Positions 10,001-18,004 of a stretch of 19,941 nt of DNA are shown here, piece after piece. Position 1 is the first letter of the stretch, and the number at the start of each line of letters is the position of its first letter. The notes under the pieces were generated by a model. It was not told the DNA's origin. It did not search any database and saw nothing but the letters and a program-made list of their open reading frames with translations. The position numbers were made by a program, and so were the translations under genes. The stretch is taken from contig CAZWXF010000052.1 of NCBI GenBank assembly GCA_964638055.1, positions 1-19,941 on the forward strand. The letters run 5' to 3'. Origin of the DNA: Prado023 sp964638055. Lineage in GTDB: Bacteria; Actinomycetota; Actinomycetes; S36-B12; CAIYMF01.

Positions 10001-10027
10001 GTATCCGTATATGCGTATACTCCCGGG
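10001..10027 (+). promoter_or_regulatory. argC promoter with overlapping ArgR box
   Basis: GTATCCGTATATGCGTATAC (10001-10020) is an imperfect palindrome, matching its own reverse complement at 16 of 20 positions. Its right part TATGCGTATACT (10010-10021) recurs exactly before argG. TATACT (10016-10021) is a good -10 hexamer. Six bases separate it from the GTG of argC, which would put the transcription start on or next to the start codon. ArgR bound here would block RNA polymerase directly. No clear -35 is seen. The operator call rests on the shared sequence and the neighbouring argR gene. Confidence 0.72.
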
Positions 10028-11062
10028 GTGACCTTCCGGATCAGCGTGGCAGGAGGCTCCGGCTATGCCGGCGGCGAGCTGCTTCGCCTCGTCAGCGCCC
10101 ATCCCGAGCTCGAGGTGGCGGCGGTGGCCGCTGGTGCCAGCGCAGGCTCGCCGGTCTCCGCCAGCCACCCGCAGCTGGTCAGCCTCGCGGATCGGCTGTT
10201 CGTCCGCACCGATCCCCAGGTGCTGGCCGATGCCGACCTCGTCGTCCTCGCGCTGCCCCACGGTGAGTCGGCGGGGGTCGTGGCCGCCCTGCCACCCGAC
10301 ATCCCGGTCGTGGACCTGGGTGGGGACTACCGACTGGCTGACGCGGCCACGTTCAGCCGCTTCTACGGCGGCATCGAGCACGCGGGGCACTGGCCGTACG
10401 GCATGCCGGAGCTCCCGGGCCAGCGGGATCGGCTGCGGGGGAGCATCAGGATCGCGAGCCCCGGCTGCTACCCGACCGCCGTGATCCTGTCCCTGGCGCC
10501 GCTGCTCGCCGCCGAGCTCGTCGAGCCCACCGACATCGTGGTGGTGGCCGCCTCCGGGTCCTCGGGCGCCGGCCGCAAGCCGTCGGCGTCGATGCTGGCC
10601 ACCGAGGTCATGGGCTCGGTCTTCGCCTACAAGTACGGCGGGGTCCATCAGCACACCCCCGAGATGGAGCAGGCCCTCTCGGTCGTCTCCGGACAGCAGG
10701 TGGGCATCCTCTTCACACCTCTGCTGGTCCCGATGCCGCGCGGCATCCTGGCCACGACGACCACGCGAACCGTTCCCGGGGTCACGGAGGACACGCTGCG
10801 CGACGCGCTGCACGCCGCCTACGACCTCGAGCCGTTCGTCCACGTCCTGCCGGCGCACCAGCGTCCGACCACCGCCGCCACGCTCGGGTCCAACAGCGTG
10901 CATCTGCAGGTAGCCCTTGACCCGCACAGCGGCCGCACGACGGTCATCGCCGCGATCGACAACCTGGTCAAGGGCGCCGCGGGCCAGGGGATACAGAACG
11001 TGAACCTCATCCTGGGCCTGCCCGAGACCTTGGGCCTTCCCGCCGACGGGGTCGCGCCGTGA
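10028..11062 (+). CDS. argC: N-acetyl-gamma-glutamyl-phosphate reductase
   Basis: This enzyme reduces N-acetylglutamyl 5-phosphate to N-acetylglutamate semialdehyde with NADPH, the third step of arginine synthesis. The protein has 344 residues, the normal length. The N-terminal nucleotide-binding loop is AGGSGYAGGELLRL (8-21). The catalytic cysteine is Cys147 in ASPGCYPTA, and the second active-site block is YGGVHQHTPEMEQ with His207/His209. ASGSSGAGRKPS (175-186) is also family-typical. GTG at 10028 is chosen because the family N terminus (FRISVAGGSGYAG) begins right there. No Shine-Dalgarno precedes it, and the -10 lies six bases upstream, so the message is probably leaderless. The gene ends in a GTGA overlap with argJ and is first in the arginine cluster, under the ArgR box. 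Confidence 0.96.
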   Translation: MTFRISVAGGSGYAGGELLRLVSAHPELEVAAVAAGASAGSPVSASHPQLVSLADRLFVRTDPQVLADADLVVLALPHGESAGVVAALPPDIPVVDLGGDYRLADAATFSRFYGGIEHAGHWPYGMPELPGQRDRLRGSIRIASPGCYPTAVILSLAPLLAAELVEPTDIVVVAASGSSGAGRKPSASMLATEVMGSVFAYKYGGVHQHTPEMEQALSVVSGQQVGILFTPLLVPMPRGILATTTTRTVPGVTEDTLRDALHAAYDLEPFVHVLPAHQRPTTAATLGSNSVHLQVALDPHSGRTTVIAAIDNLVKGAAGQGIQNVNLILGLPETLGLPADGVAP

Positions 11063-12351
11063 CGGCGAGTGGGGGCGCGCCGGCCTCCGCGCCCGGTTCG
11101 ACGGTGGCTCCGTGGCGGATCGACCGCTCCCAGGAGTGTGGGGCAACCGCTGCGCCGGCGGGCTTCCGAGCAGCCGGGGTGGCTGCAGGCCTGAAGGCCT
11201 CGGGGGCCCTCGACGTCGCCCTCGTCCTCAACGAGGGGCCGCGCAGCGACGCGGCCGCCGTGTTCACCGCCAACCGGGTACGGGCGGCACCGGTGATCTG
11301 GAGCGAGCAGTGCGTGCGGGCCGGTCACTTCCGTGCGGTGGTCCTGAACTCCGGCGGCGCCAACGCCTGCACCGGGCCGGAGGGGTTCGCCGACACGCAC
11401 CGGAGCGCCGAGCATGTCGCCGACAGGCTCGGGATCGGCGCGATCGAGGTCGCCATCTGCTCGACCGGCCTGATCGGCCTGCGCCTGCCCATGCCGGCGC
11501 TTCTGGCGGGTATCGACCAAGCGGTGACCCTGCTGGCCGAGGGCGCTGACGGGTCGCCCGGTCAGGGCGGCCCCGTGCCCGGCGCCACGGCCGGATCGGC
11601 GACCGGGCTGGCCGCGGCCCGGGCGATCATGACCACCGACAGCGTCCCCAAGGTGATCCGGGTGGAGCATGCGTCCGGCTGGCTCGTGGGCGGCATGGCG
11701 AAGGGTGCGGGGATGCTCGCCCCCGGGCTGGCGACGATGCTCGTCGTGCTGACCACCGATGCCGTCGCCGATCCCGAGGACCTCGACCACGCCCTGCGCT
11801 CGGCCACGGCGACGACCTTCGATCGGATCGACTCCGACGGCTGCATGTCGACCAACGACACCGTGCTGCTGCTGGCCTCCGGGGCCAGCGGGATCCGCCC
11901 CGCCGCGGCCGACCTGGTCGAGGGTGTCCGCCTGGCCTGCGCCGACCTGGCTCGCCAGCTCATCGCCGACGCCGAGGGCGCCAGCAAGGACATCCGGATC
12001 GATGTCGTCGGAGCTGCCACCGTCGACGATGCCCTCACCGCCGCACGCGCGGTGTCACGCAGCAACCTCTTCAAGTGCGCGGTCCACGGCGAGGACCCCA
12101 ACTGGGGGCGCATCCTTGCCGCCGTGGGCACGACCCACGCCCGGTTCGAGCCAGACGATCTGGCAGTGTCCATCAACGGGGCGCTCGTCTGCCGCAACGG
12201 GGCAGCGCACGGCGACCGCGACGACGTGGACATGTCCGCGCGCGAGGTGGTGGTGACGGTCGACCTAGGCGCCGGCGTCGAGTCCGCGACCATCTGGACC
12301 AACGACCTGACGGCCCTGTACGTCCACGAGAACTCCGCCTATTCCACATGA
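11059..12351 (+). CDS. argJ: Glutamate N-acetyltransferase / ornithine acetyltransferase
   Basis: ArgJ moves the acetyl group from N-acetylornithine to glutamate, recycling acetyl in the arginine pathway; bifunctional members can also use acetyl-CoA. The 430-residue precursor cleaves itself. The site is in KGAGMLAPGLATMLVVLTTDA (20-residue core 215-234), between Ala225 and Thr226, with Thr226 as the new N-terminal nucleophile of the beta chain. Other family blocks are LNSGGANACTG (96-106), STGLIG (135-140), DSDGCMSTNDT and GEDPNWGRI. The first ~18 residues are a poorly conserved Ala/Pro/Gly lead-in. The GTG start overlaps the argC stop (GTGA), which sets the start and implies coupling. Whether it is mono- or bifunctional cannot be decided here; no argA is in the window. 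Confidence 0.95.
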   Translation: MTASGGAPASAPGSTVAPWRIDRSQECGATAAPAGFRAAGVAAGLKASGALDVALVLNEGPRSDAAAVFTANRVRAAPVIWSEQCVRAGHFRAVVLNSGGANACTGPEGFADTHRSAEHVADRLGIGAIEVAICSTGLIGLRLPMPALLAGIDQAVTLLAEGADGSPGQGGPVPGATAGSATGLAAARAIMTTDSVPKVIRVEHASGWLVGGMAKGAGMLAPGLATMLVVLTTDAVADPEDLDHALRSATATTFDRIDSDGCMSTNDTVLLLASGASGIRPAAADLVEGVRLACADLARQLIADAEGASKDIRIDVVGAATVDDALTAARAVSRSNLFKCAVHGEDPNWGRILAAVGTTHARFEPDDLAVSINGALVCRNGAAHGDRDDVDMSAREVVVTVDLGAGVESATIWTNDLTALYVHENSAYST

Positions 12352-12364
12352 GGGGTCTGCGCCC

Positions 12365-13270
12365 ATGAGTCGTTCGAGGTCCGTGCCCACGGCCGACGCC
12401 CTGGCCAAGGCCGAGATCCTGGCCGAGGCCCTGCCCTGGCTGGAGTCCTTCCGAGGGGCCACCATCGTCGTCAAGTACGGCGGCAACGCGATGACCTCGC
12501 CACAGCTCCAGGAGGCCTTCGCCTCGGACATCGTCTTCCTGCGCCTGGCGGGCCTGCGCCCCGTGGTGGTCCATGGCGGCGGACCGCAGATCAACGACAT
12601 GCTGACCCGCCTCGGCGTGCCCAGCGAGTTCCGCAACGGACTGCGGGTCACCACGCCGGAGGTCATGCAGATCGTCCGGATGGTGCTCACCGGGCAGGTC
12701 CAGCGTGACCTCGTGGGCCTCGTCAACGCCCACGGCCCGTTCGCGGTGGGGATCTCGGGGGAGGACGCGCACCTGTTCGCCGCGGAGCGCCGCACGGTGG
12801 CCTCGGACGGGACCCCGGTCGACCTGGGGCTCGTCGGCGACGTGACCGAGGTCCGTCCGGGCTTCGTCGCCAGCCTGCTCGACGACGGATTCGTCCCGGT
12901 CATCTCCACCATCGGCGTGACCGAGGATGGTCAGATCCTCAACGTCAACGCTGACACGGCGGCCTCTGCCCTGGCCGTGGCGCTGGCGGCGACCAAGCTC
13001 GTGATGCTCACCGATGTCGAGGGCCTCTTCGCGGACTGGCCGGATCGCAGCAGCCTCTTCACCGAGATCCGCGCCGCGGAGCTGGCCGAGCTCCTGCCCA
13101 GGCTGGACTCGGGGATGGCCCCCAAGATGGAGGCATGCCTGCGGGCCGTGCGCGCCGGTGTCCCGCAGGCCCATGTGGTCGACGGGCGTGTGGCCCACAG
13201 CATCCTGCTGGAGATCTTCACGACCGAGGGAGTGGGAACGATGGTGCTGCCGGACGAGGAGCCAACATGA
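12365..13270 (+). CDS. argB: Acetylglutamate kinase
   Basis: ArgB phosphorylates N-acetylglutamate with ATP, the second and usually feedback-controlled step of the pathway. The 301-residue protein has the phosphate-binding Lys37 in VVKYGGNAM, the glycine-rich HGGGPQI (70-76), NVNADTAA (193-200), LTDVEGLF (215-222) and Lys254 in GMAPKMEA. Ahead of the catalytic core is an N-terminal helix, ILAEALPWLESFRGA (18-32). That helix is the part which, in arginine-inhibited kinases, assembles dimers into a hexamer and carries the inhibitor site. Feedback inhibition by arginine is therefore likely. The gap from argJ is only 13 bp and contains GAGGGG at a usable distance from ATG. The stop overlaps argD as ATGA. 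Confidence 0.96.
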   Translation: MSRSRSVPTADALAKAEILAEALPWLESFRGATIVVKYGGNAMTSPQLQEAFASDIVFLRLAGLRPVVVHGGGPQINDMLTRLGVPSEFRNGLRVTTPEVMQIVRMVLTGQVQRDLVGLVNAHGPFAVGISGEDAHLFAAERRTVASDGTPVDLGLVGDVTEVRPGFVASLLDDGFVPVISTIGVTEDGQILNVNADTAASALAVALAATKLVMLTDVEGLFADWPDRSSLFTEIRAAELAELLPRLDSGMAPKMEACLRAVRAGVPQAHVVDGRVAHSILLEIFTTEGVGTMVLPDEEPT

Positions 13271-14583
13271 CCGCCGAGCCGGGGACCGCCGCAGCGGACC
13301 TGACGACCGGCGGGCCCTCCCTGGTCGAGCGCTGGCAGGCCGTCATGCAGGACAACTACGGCACGCCGCCGATCGCCCTGGTGTCCGGGTCGGGCTGCTG
13401 GGTGCGCGACGACTCCGGCGCCGAGTACCTCGACCTGCTCGCGGGGATCGCGGTCAACAGCCTCGGGCACGCCCACCCGGCCATCGTGGCCGCCGTGACG
13501 GAGCAGGTGGCCACGCTGGGCCACACGTCCAACCTCGCCATCACCGAGCCGGCTCTGGAGCTGTCCGAGCGTCTGGCGCTCATGGCCGACCCCGCCGGCG
13601 GCGCGCGGGTGTTCCTCTGCAACTCGGGAGCCGAAGCCAACGAGGCCGCTTTCAAGCTGGCCCGGCTCACCGGACGCCAGCGGATGGTGGCGGCGACCAG
13701 CGGGTTCCACGGCCGCACGATGGGCGCGCTGGCCCTCACCGGGCAGCCGGCGAAGGCCGATCCGTTCCGGCCCCTGCCCGGCGAGGTGACGTTCGTCCCC
13801 TACGGCGACGTGGCCGCTCTGGCGGCGGCCGTGACCGCAGATGTCGCCGCGGTCGTCCTCGAGCCGATCCAGGGGGAGGCGGGCGTGGTGGTGCCGCCCG
13901 CCGACTACCTGTCGGAGGCTCGCCGGATCACCCGGGACGCAGATGCCCTCCTGATCGTCGACGAGGTGCAGACGGGCGTCGGTCGCACCGGACGCTGGCT
14001 GGCCCATCACGATCTGCAGGAGGCCGGGATCCGGCCGGACGTGATCACCCTGGCCAAGGGCCTGGGCGGCGGACTGCCCATCGGGGCGATGATCCGGCTC
14101 GACCACGACGCCACTCCCGCCTTCACCCCCGGATCGCACGGCTCGACCTTCGGCGGCAATCCGGTGAGCGCCGCCGCGGCGCTGGCCGTCCTGGACACGA
14201 TCGAGGCCGAGCAGCTGCTCGCCAACGTCCGGGCGCGTGGCGGGCAGCTGCGCCAGGGCCTCTCGGCGGTGCCGGGAGTGGTCGATGTCCGAGGGGCGGG
14301 GCTGCTCCTCGGCGTGGTTCTGGCCGTGCCCGTGGCCAAGGCGGTGGAGGTCGCGGCGCGTGCTCGCGGCGCGCTGGTCAACGCCGCCGCCCCGGACGTG
14401 ATCAGGTTGGCCCCGCCGCTGATCCTGTCTCAGTCCGAGGCGACCCGGGGGATGGAGATCCTGGGACTGGCCATCGCCGATGCCCTGGCCCAGGCCGCCG
14501 CCGAGGCTGGCCGGCGCGCCGGGTCGCCGGACGCGCCCGCCGGCGATGGCGCCGTGGCGGGGGAGGCCGGGGGTCGGCCATGA
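13267..14583 (+). CDS. argD: Acetylornithine aminotransferase (PLP-dependent)
   Basis: This class III aminotransferase converts N-acetylglutamate semialdehyde and glutamate to N-acetylornithine and 2-oxoglutarate. It has 438 residues. The PLP-binding lysine is Lys264 in TLAKGLGGGLPIGA, and the aspartate that pairs with the pyridine nitrogen is Asp232 in LIVDEVQTGVGRTG. The phosphate-binding loop CNSGAEANEAAFK (118-130) and SGFHGRTMGALA (145-156) are intact. The family core ends near residue 412. The rest is an Ala/Gly/Pro-rich tail of about 25 residues that runs up to the overlap with argR. Both ends are ATGA overlaps, with argB before and argR after. In many actinobacteria argF lies here instead; it is missing. 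Confidence 0.95.
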   Translation: MTAEPGTAAADLTTGGPSLVERWQAVMQDNYGTPPIALVSGSGCWVRDDSGAEYLDLLAGIAVNSLGHAHPAIVAAVTEQVATLGHTSNLAITEPALELSERLALMADPAGGARVFLCNSGAEANEAAFKLARLTGRQRMVAATSGFHGRTMGALALTGQPAKADPFRPLPGEVTFVPYGDVAALAAAVTADVAAVVLEPIQGEAGVVVPPADYLSEARRITRDADALLIVDEVQTGVGRTGRWLAHHDLQEAGIRPDVITLAKGLGGGLPIGAMIRLDHDATPAFTPGSHGSTFGGNPVSAAAALAVLDTIEAEQLLANVRARGGQLRQGLSAVPGVVDVRGAGLLLGVVLAVPVAKAVEVAARARGALVNAAAPDVIRLAPPLILSQSEATRGMEILGLAIADALAQAAAEAGRRAGSPDAPAGDGAVAGEAGGRP

Positions 14584-15077
14584 CCGTCCCGAACACGAAG
14601 GTTGCCCGGCATCGGCGCATCGTCGAGCTCCTGGTGAGCACGCCGGTCACCTCCCAAGCGGGTCTGGCCGAGCTCCTGGCCGCGGATGGCCTCAACGTGA
14701 CGCAGGCGACGCTCTCACGTGACCTCGACGAGCTCGGCGCGGTCAAGGTCCCCAGCGCCGAAGGGACCCTCGTCTACGCCGTGCCGGCCGAGGGGGGCGA
14801 CTCCAGCCTCCGGGCGCCAGCCAGCGACAGCTCGGCCCGCCTGGCGCGGGTCGCGGCCGACGTGCTCATCAGCGTCGACCACTCTGCGAACATCGTGCTG
14901 CTGCGGACCCCGCCGGGCGGGGCGCAGTACCTGGCCTCGGCGATCGACAGGTCGGACTGGCCGGAGATCATCGGGACGGTCGCCGGCGACGACACGGTTC
15001 TTCTGGTCACACGCGCCCCGGACGGCGGCGCCCGGGTGGCCGCGGCGATCCTTGCCATGGCCGAGCCGCGCCGGTGA
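14580..15077 (+). CDS. argR: Arginine repressor
   Basis: ArgR senses arginine and, as a hexamer, represses arginine biosynthesis genes. The 165-residue protein has the usual two parts. An N-terminal winged helix domain (about 8-70) contains the recognition segment LNVTQATLSRDLDELGAVKV (38-57). A C-terminal oligomerisation and arginine-binding domain (about 85-160) contains DVLISVDHSANIVLLRTPPG and GTVAGDDTVLLVTR; the paired aspartates at 137-138 are the expected arginine contacts. The linker 70-85 is short and Ser/Gly-rich. The start is fixed by an ATGA overlap with argD. Two matching palindromic sites in this window, before argC and before argG, are the natural targets, so argR is expected to repress its own operon. 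Confidence 0.95.
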   Translation: MTVPNTKVARHRRIVELLVSTPVTSQAGLAELLAADGLNVTQATLSRDLDELGAVKVPSAEGTLVYAVPAEGGDSSLRAPASDSSARLARVAADVLISVDHSANIVLLRTPPGGAQYLASAIDRSDWPEIIGTVAGDDTVLLVTRAPDGGARVAAAILAMAEPRR

Positions 15078-15116
15078 CGCAGGCCGTTCGCAGATCCCAC
15101 CGCGGGCGGGGCACGG

Positions 15117-15144
15117 ACATGTGCATATGCGTATACTGCTCGCG
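15117..15144 (+). promoter_or_regulatory. argG promoter with ArgR box
   Basis: TATGCGTATACT (15126-15137) is identical to the sequence before argC, and here it lies in a palindromic core GCATATGC (15123-15130). TATACT (15132-15137) serves as -10, predicting a start near 15144 and an untranslated leader of about 28 bases that holds GGGAG before the argG ATG. The -35 region is GC-rich and not recognisable. This gives argGH its own ArgR-controlled promoter within the cluster. Confidence 0.72.
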
Positions 15145-15171
15145 AACCACACATCTTTGACGGGAGTGCCC

Positions 15172-16383
15172 ATGACTGACCGTGTCGTCCTCGCCTACTC
15201 CGGGGGCCTGGACACCTCGGTGGCGATCGGATGGATCGGCGAGGAGACCGGGGCGGAGGTCATCGCCTGTGCGGTGGACGTAGGCCAGGGCGGGGAGGAC
15301 CTCGATGTCATCAGGCAGCGCGCCCTGGACTGCGGCGCCGTGGACGCCTATGTCGTGGACGCCAAGGAGGAGTTCGCCGACGAGTACTGCCTGCCCGCGC
15401 TCAAGGCCGACGCGCTGTACATGGATCGGTACCCGCTGGTCTCCGCGCTCTCACGGCCCACGATCGTCAAGCACCTGGTCACCGCGGCCAAGCAGCACAG
15501 CGCCAGCATCGTCGGCCACGGCTGCACCGGCAAGGGCAACGACCAGGTCCGCTTCGAGGTCGGCATCACCAACCTGGCCCCGGAGCTCACCTGCATCGCG
15601 CCCGTGCGCGACCTGGCGATGACCCGGGACAAGGCCATCGAGTTCGCCGAGGCCCGCAACCTGCCCATCGACGTGACGAAGAAGTCGCCGTACTCCATCG
15701 ACCAGAACGTGTGGGGTCGGGCGGTGGAGACCGGCTTCCTGGAGGACATCTGGAACGGCCCGATCGAGGACGTCTACTCCTACACCCAGGACCCGAGCGT
15801 CCCGCGCCCGATGGACGAGGTGACGATCACCTTCAGGGCCGGCGTCCCGGTCGCCATCGACGGCACGCCGGTGACGGTCCTCGAGGCGATCCAGCAGCTC
15901 AACGCCAGGGCGGGCGCACATGGAGTGGGTCGTCTCGACATGGTCGAGGACCGACTGGTGGGGATCAAGAGCCGGGAGGTCTACGAGGCCCCGGGCGCTC
16001 TGGCGCTGATCACGGCGCACCAGGAGCTCGTGAACGTCACGGTTGAGCGCGACCTCGCCCGGTTCGGCCGCGGCGTCAGCCAGCGCTGGACCGAGCTGGT
16101 CTACGACGGCCTGTGGTTCTCGCCGCTCCGGCGGGCATTGAGCTCCTTCCTCGACGAGCTCAACGAGTGCGTCTCCGGCGAGGTCCGGATGACGCTGCAC
16201 GGCGGCCGGGCCGTCGTGACCGGACGCCGCTCGGAGGAGTCGCTGTACGACTTCGAGATGGCGACCTATGACACCGGTGACACGTTCGACCAGTCCCTGG
16301 CCAAGGGCTTCATCGAGCTGTGGGGCCTGCCGAGCAAGATGGCAGCCGCTCGCGACCTGCGGGCCGGCCGGAGCCTCGGGTGA
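15172..16383 (+). CDS. argG: Argininosuccinate synthase
   Basis: ArgG joins citrulline and aspartate with ATP to argininosuccinate, the penultimate step of arginine synthesis. It has 403 residues, normal for the family. The N-type ATP pyrophosphatase loop AYSGGLDTS (8-16) opens the protein. GHGCTGKGNDQVRFE and the block SPYSIDQNVWGR follow, and the C-terminal part shows YDGLWFSP and FEMATYDTGDTFDQS. ATG 15172 has GGGAG six bases upstream. The gene is separated from argR by 94 bp that hold its own promoter and ArgR box. It ends in a GTGA overlap with argH. The citrulline it uses must come from an ornithine carbamoyltransferase encoded outside this window. Confidence 0.96.
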   Translation: MTDRVVLAYSGGLDTSVAIGWIGEETGAEVIACAVDVGQGGEDLDVIRQRALDCGAVDAYVVDAKEEFADEYCLPALKADALYMDRYPLVSALSRPTIVKHLVTAAKQHSASIVGHGCTGKGNDQVRFEVGITNLAPELTCIAPVRDLAMTRDKAIEFAEARNLPIDVTKKSPYSIDQNVWGRAVETGFLEDIWNGPIEDVYSYTQDPSVPRPMDEVTITFRAGVPVAIDGTPVTVLEAIQQLNARAGAHGVGRLDMVEDRLVGIKSREVYEAPGALALITAHQELVNVTVERDLARFGRGVSQRWTELVYDGLWFSPLRRALSSFLDELNECVSGEVRMTLHGGRAVVTGRRSEESLYDFEMATYDTGDTFDQSLAKGFIELWGLPSKMAAARDLRAGRSLG

Positions 16384-17882
16384 CATCGGAGCCCGGCAGC
16401 GGCTCGTCACAGTCGGGTCCGGCCTCGCCTCATGACCAGGGCGAGGGCGCCGGCGAGCCCACGCGCCTGTGGGGTGGACGTTTCGCGGGAGGTCCCTCGC
16501 CGCAGATGGCCGCGCTGAGCCTGTCGGTCCATTTCGACTGGCGCCTGGCGCCCTACGACCTGCTCCAGACGCGGGCCCACGCGGGCGTGCTGCTTCGGGC
16601 GGGACTGCTCACCGAGTCCGAGCATGCCCAGGTCGCCTCCGCGCTGGACGAGCTGGGCAGGAAGGTCGATGACGGCACGTTCGTGCCCTCTGCGCAGGAC
16701 GAGGACGTCCACACCGCGATCGAACGGGGGCTCCTTGTCCTCCTCGGTCCCACGGGAGGCAAGCTCCGGGCCGGTCGCAGCCGCAACGATCAGGTGGCCA
16801 CGGACTTCCGGATGTACCTGCGCGACCACGCCCGGAAGGTCGCGGCCGCCCTCGTCGAGCTCGTGGAGGCGATCCTGGCTCAGGCGAACGCGCACGTGGA
16901 CTCGGTGGCCCCGGGCTTCACGCACCTGCAGCATGCCCAGCCGGTGTCCTTCGGACACGAGCTGGCCAAGCATGCCCACGCCTTCGGTCGGGACCTGGAC
17001 CGACTGGCTGACTGGGACCGGCGGGCCGCCCTCTCGCCGATGGGCGCCGGGGCGCTGGCCGGCTCCGCGCTGGCCCTCGACCCCGAGGCCGTCGCGCTCG
17101 AGCTCGGTTTCGACGCCGCGATCCCCAACTCGATCGACGCGGTCAGCGATCGCGACTTCGTGGCCGAGTTCCTGTTCGTCGCCGCCCTGGTGGGAGTGCA
17201 CCTGTCGCGACTGGGGGAGGAGACCTGCCTCTGGGCCTCCCGCGAGTTCGCGTGGGCGCGGCTGGACGACGCCTGGTCCACAGGGTCCTCGATCATGCCC
17301 CAGAAGAAGAACCCCGACATCGCAGAGCTCGCCCGCGGCAAGTCCGGCCGGCTCATCGGGCACCTCACAGCGGTGCTCGCGACCCTCAAGGGCCTGCCGT
17401 TCGCGTACAACCGCGACCTCCAGGAGGACAAGGAGCCCGTCTTCGACGCGGTGGAGACCCTCCTGCTGATCCTGCCGGCCATGGCCGGCTGCGTGGCCAC
17501 GCTGCGCTTCGACACCGACCGGATGGCCGCGGCGGCGCCGGAGGGGTTCGCCCTGGCCACCGAGATCGCCGAGTGGCTGGTCGGGCGGTCGGTCCCGTTC
17601 CGCGATGCCCACGAGATATCCGGAGCCTGCGTCCGGGTCGCCGAGGCTGCCGGTATCGAGCTCTGGCAGCTCGACGACGGGCAGCTGTCCTCGATCTCGC
17701 CGCACCTGACCCCGGATGTCCGGGAACGTCTCAGCGCACCGGCCGCCGTGGCCGCACGGTCGCGCTTGGGTGGCACCGCCCCGGTCCGCGTCCGCGAGCA
17801 GCTGGCCGACCTGGCTGGGCGTGCGGCGACTTGGTCGCGCTGGGCGCAGGAAGACCCACTGAGGCCAGCCCGCCCGGCCTGA
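16380..17882 (+). CDS. argH: Argininosuccinate lyase
   Basis: ArgH splits argininosuccinate to arginine and fumarate, the last step. From GTG 16380 it has 500 residues, some 25-30 longer than usual because of a Ser/Gly/Pro-rich lead before the conserved LWGGRFAGGPS (30-40). The fumarase/aspartase superfamily blocks are all present: AGRSRNDQVATD (131-142), THLQHAQPVS (181-190) with the active-site His, and the mobile signature loop GSSIMPQKKNPD (302-313) with the catalytic serine. The start is supported by GTGA overlap with the argG stop and GGAG six bases upstream. A longer start at 16320 inside argG is possible but less likely. Fumarate released here returns to the TCA cycle. Confidence 0.95.
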   Translation: MTSEPGSGSSQSGPASPHDQGEGAGEPTRLWGGRFAGGPSPQMAALSLSVHFDWRLAPYDLLQTRAHAGVLLRAGLLTESEHAQVASALDELGRKVDDGTFVPSAQDEDVHTAIERGLLVLLGPTGGKLRAGRSRNDQVATDFRMYLRDHARKVAAALVELVEAILAQANAHVDSVAPGFTHLQHAQPVSFGHELAKHAHAFGRDLDRLADWDRRAALSPMGAGALAGSALALDPEAVALELGFDAAIPNSIDAVSDRDFVAEFLFVAALVGVHLSRLGEETCLWASREFAWARLDDAWSTGSSIMPQKKNPDIAELARGKSGRLIGHLTAVLATLKGLPFAYNRDLQEDKEPVFDAVETLLLILPAMAGCVATLRFDTDRMAAAAPEGFALATEIAEWLVGRSVPFRDAHEISGACVRVAEAAGIELWQLDDGQLSSISPHLTPDVRERLSAPAAVAARSRLGGTAPVRVREQLADLAGRAATWSRWAQEDPLRPARPA

Positions 17883-17890
17883 CCCCCACC

Positions 17891-17925
17891 CCGCGGGCAG
17901 CTCCGGGAGCACTCCCCCCCCGCGG
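17891..17925 (+). terminator. Possible terminator hairpin after argH
   Basis: CCGCGGG (17891-17897) pairs with CCCGCGG (17919-17925). The loop holds a second small hairpin, GCTCC-G-GGAGC (17900-17910). It begins eight bases after the argH stop. There is no T tract, and the surrounding sequence is very GC-rich, so chance pairing is possible. Confidence 0.35.
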
Positions 17926-18004
17926 CCGGTCCCGATCGGGTCGACATACGGGCCGCCGGGCTTCTGGAGCGCCCAGCAGGGGTGCCGGGTGGCGAGGGCT
18001 TGCG

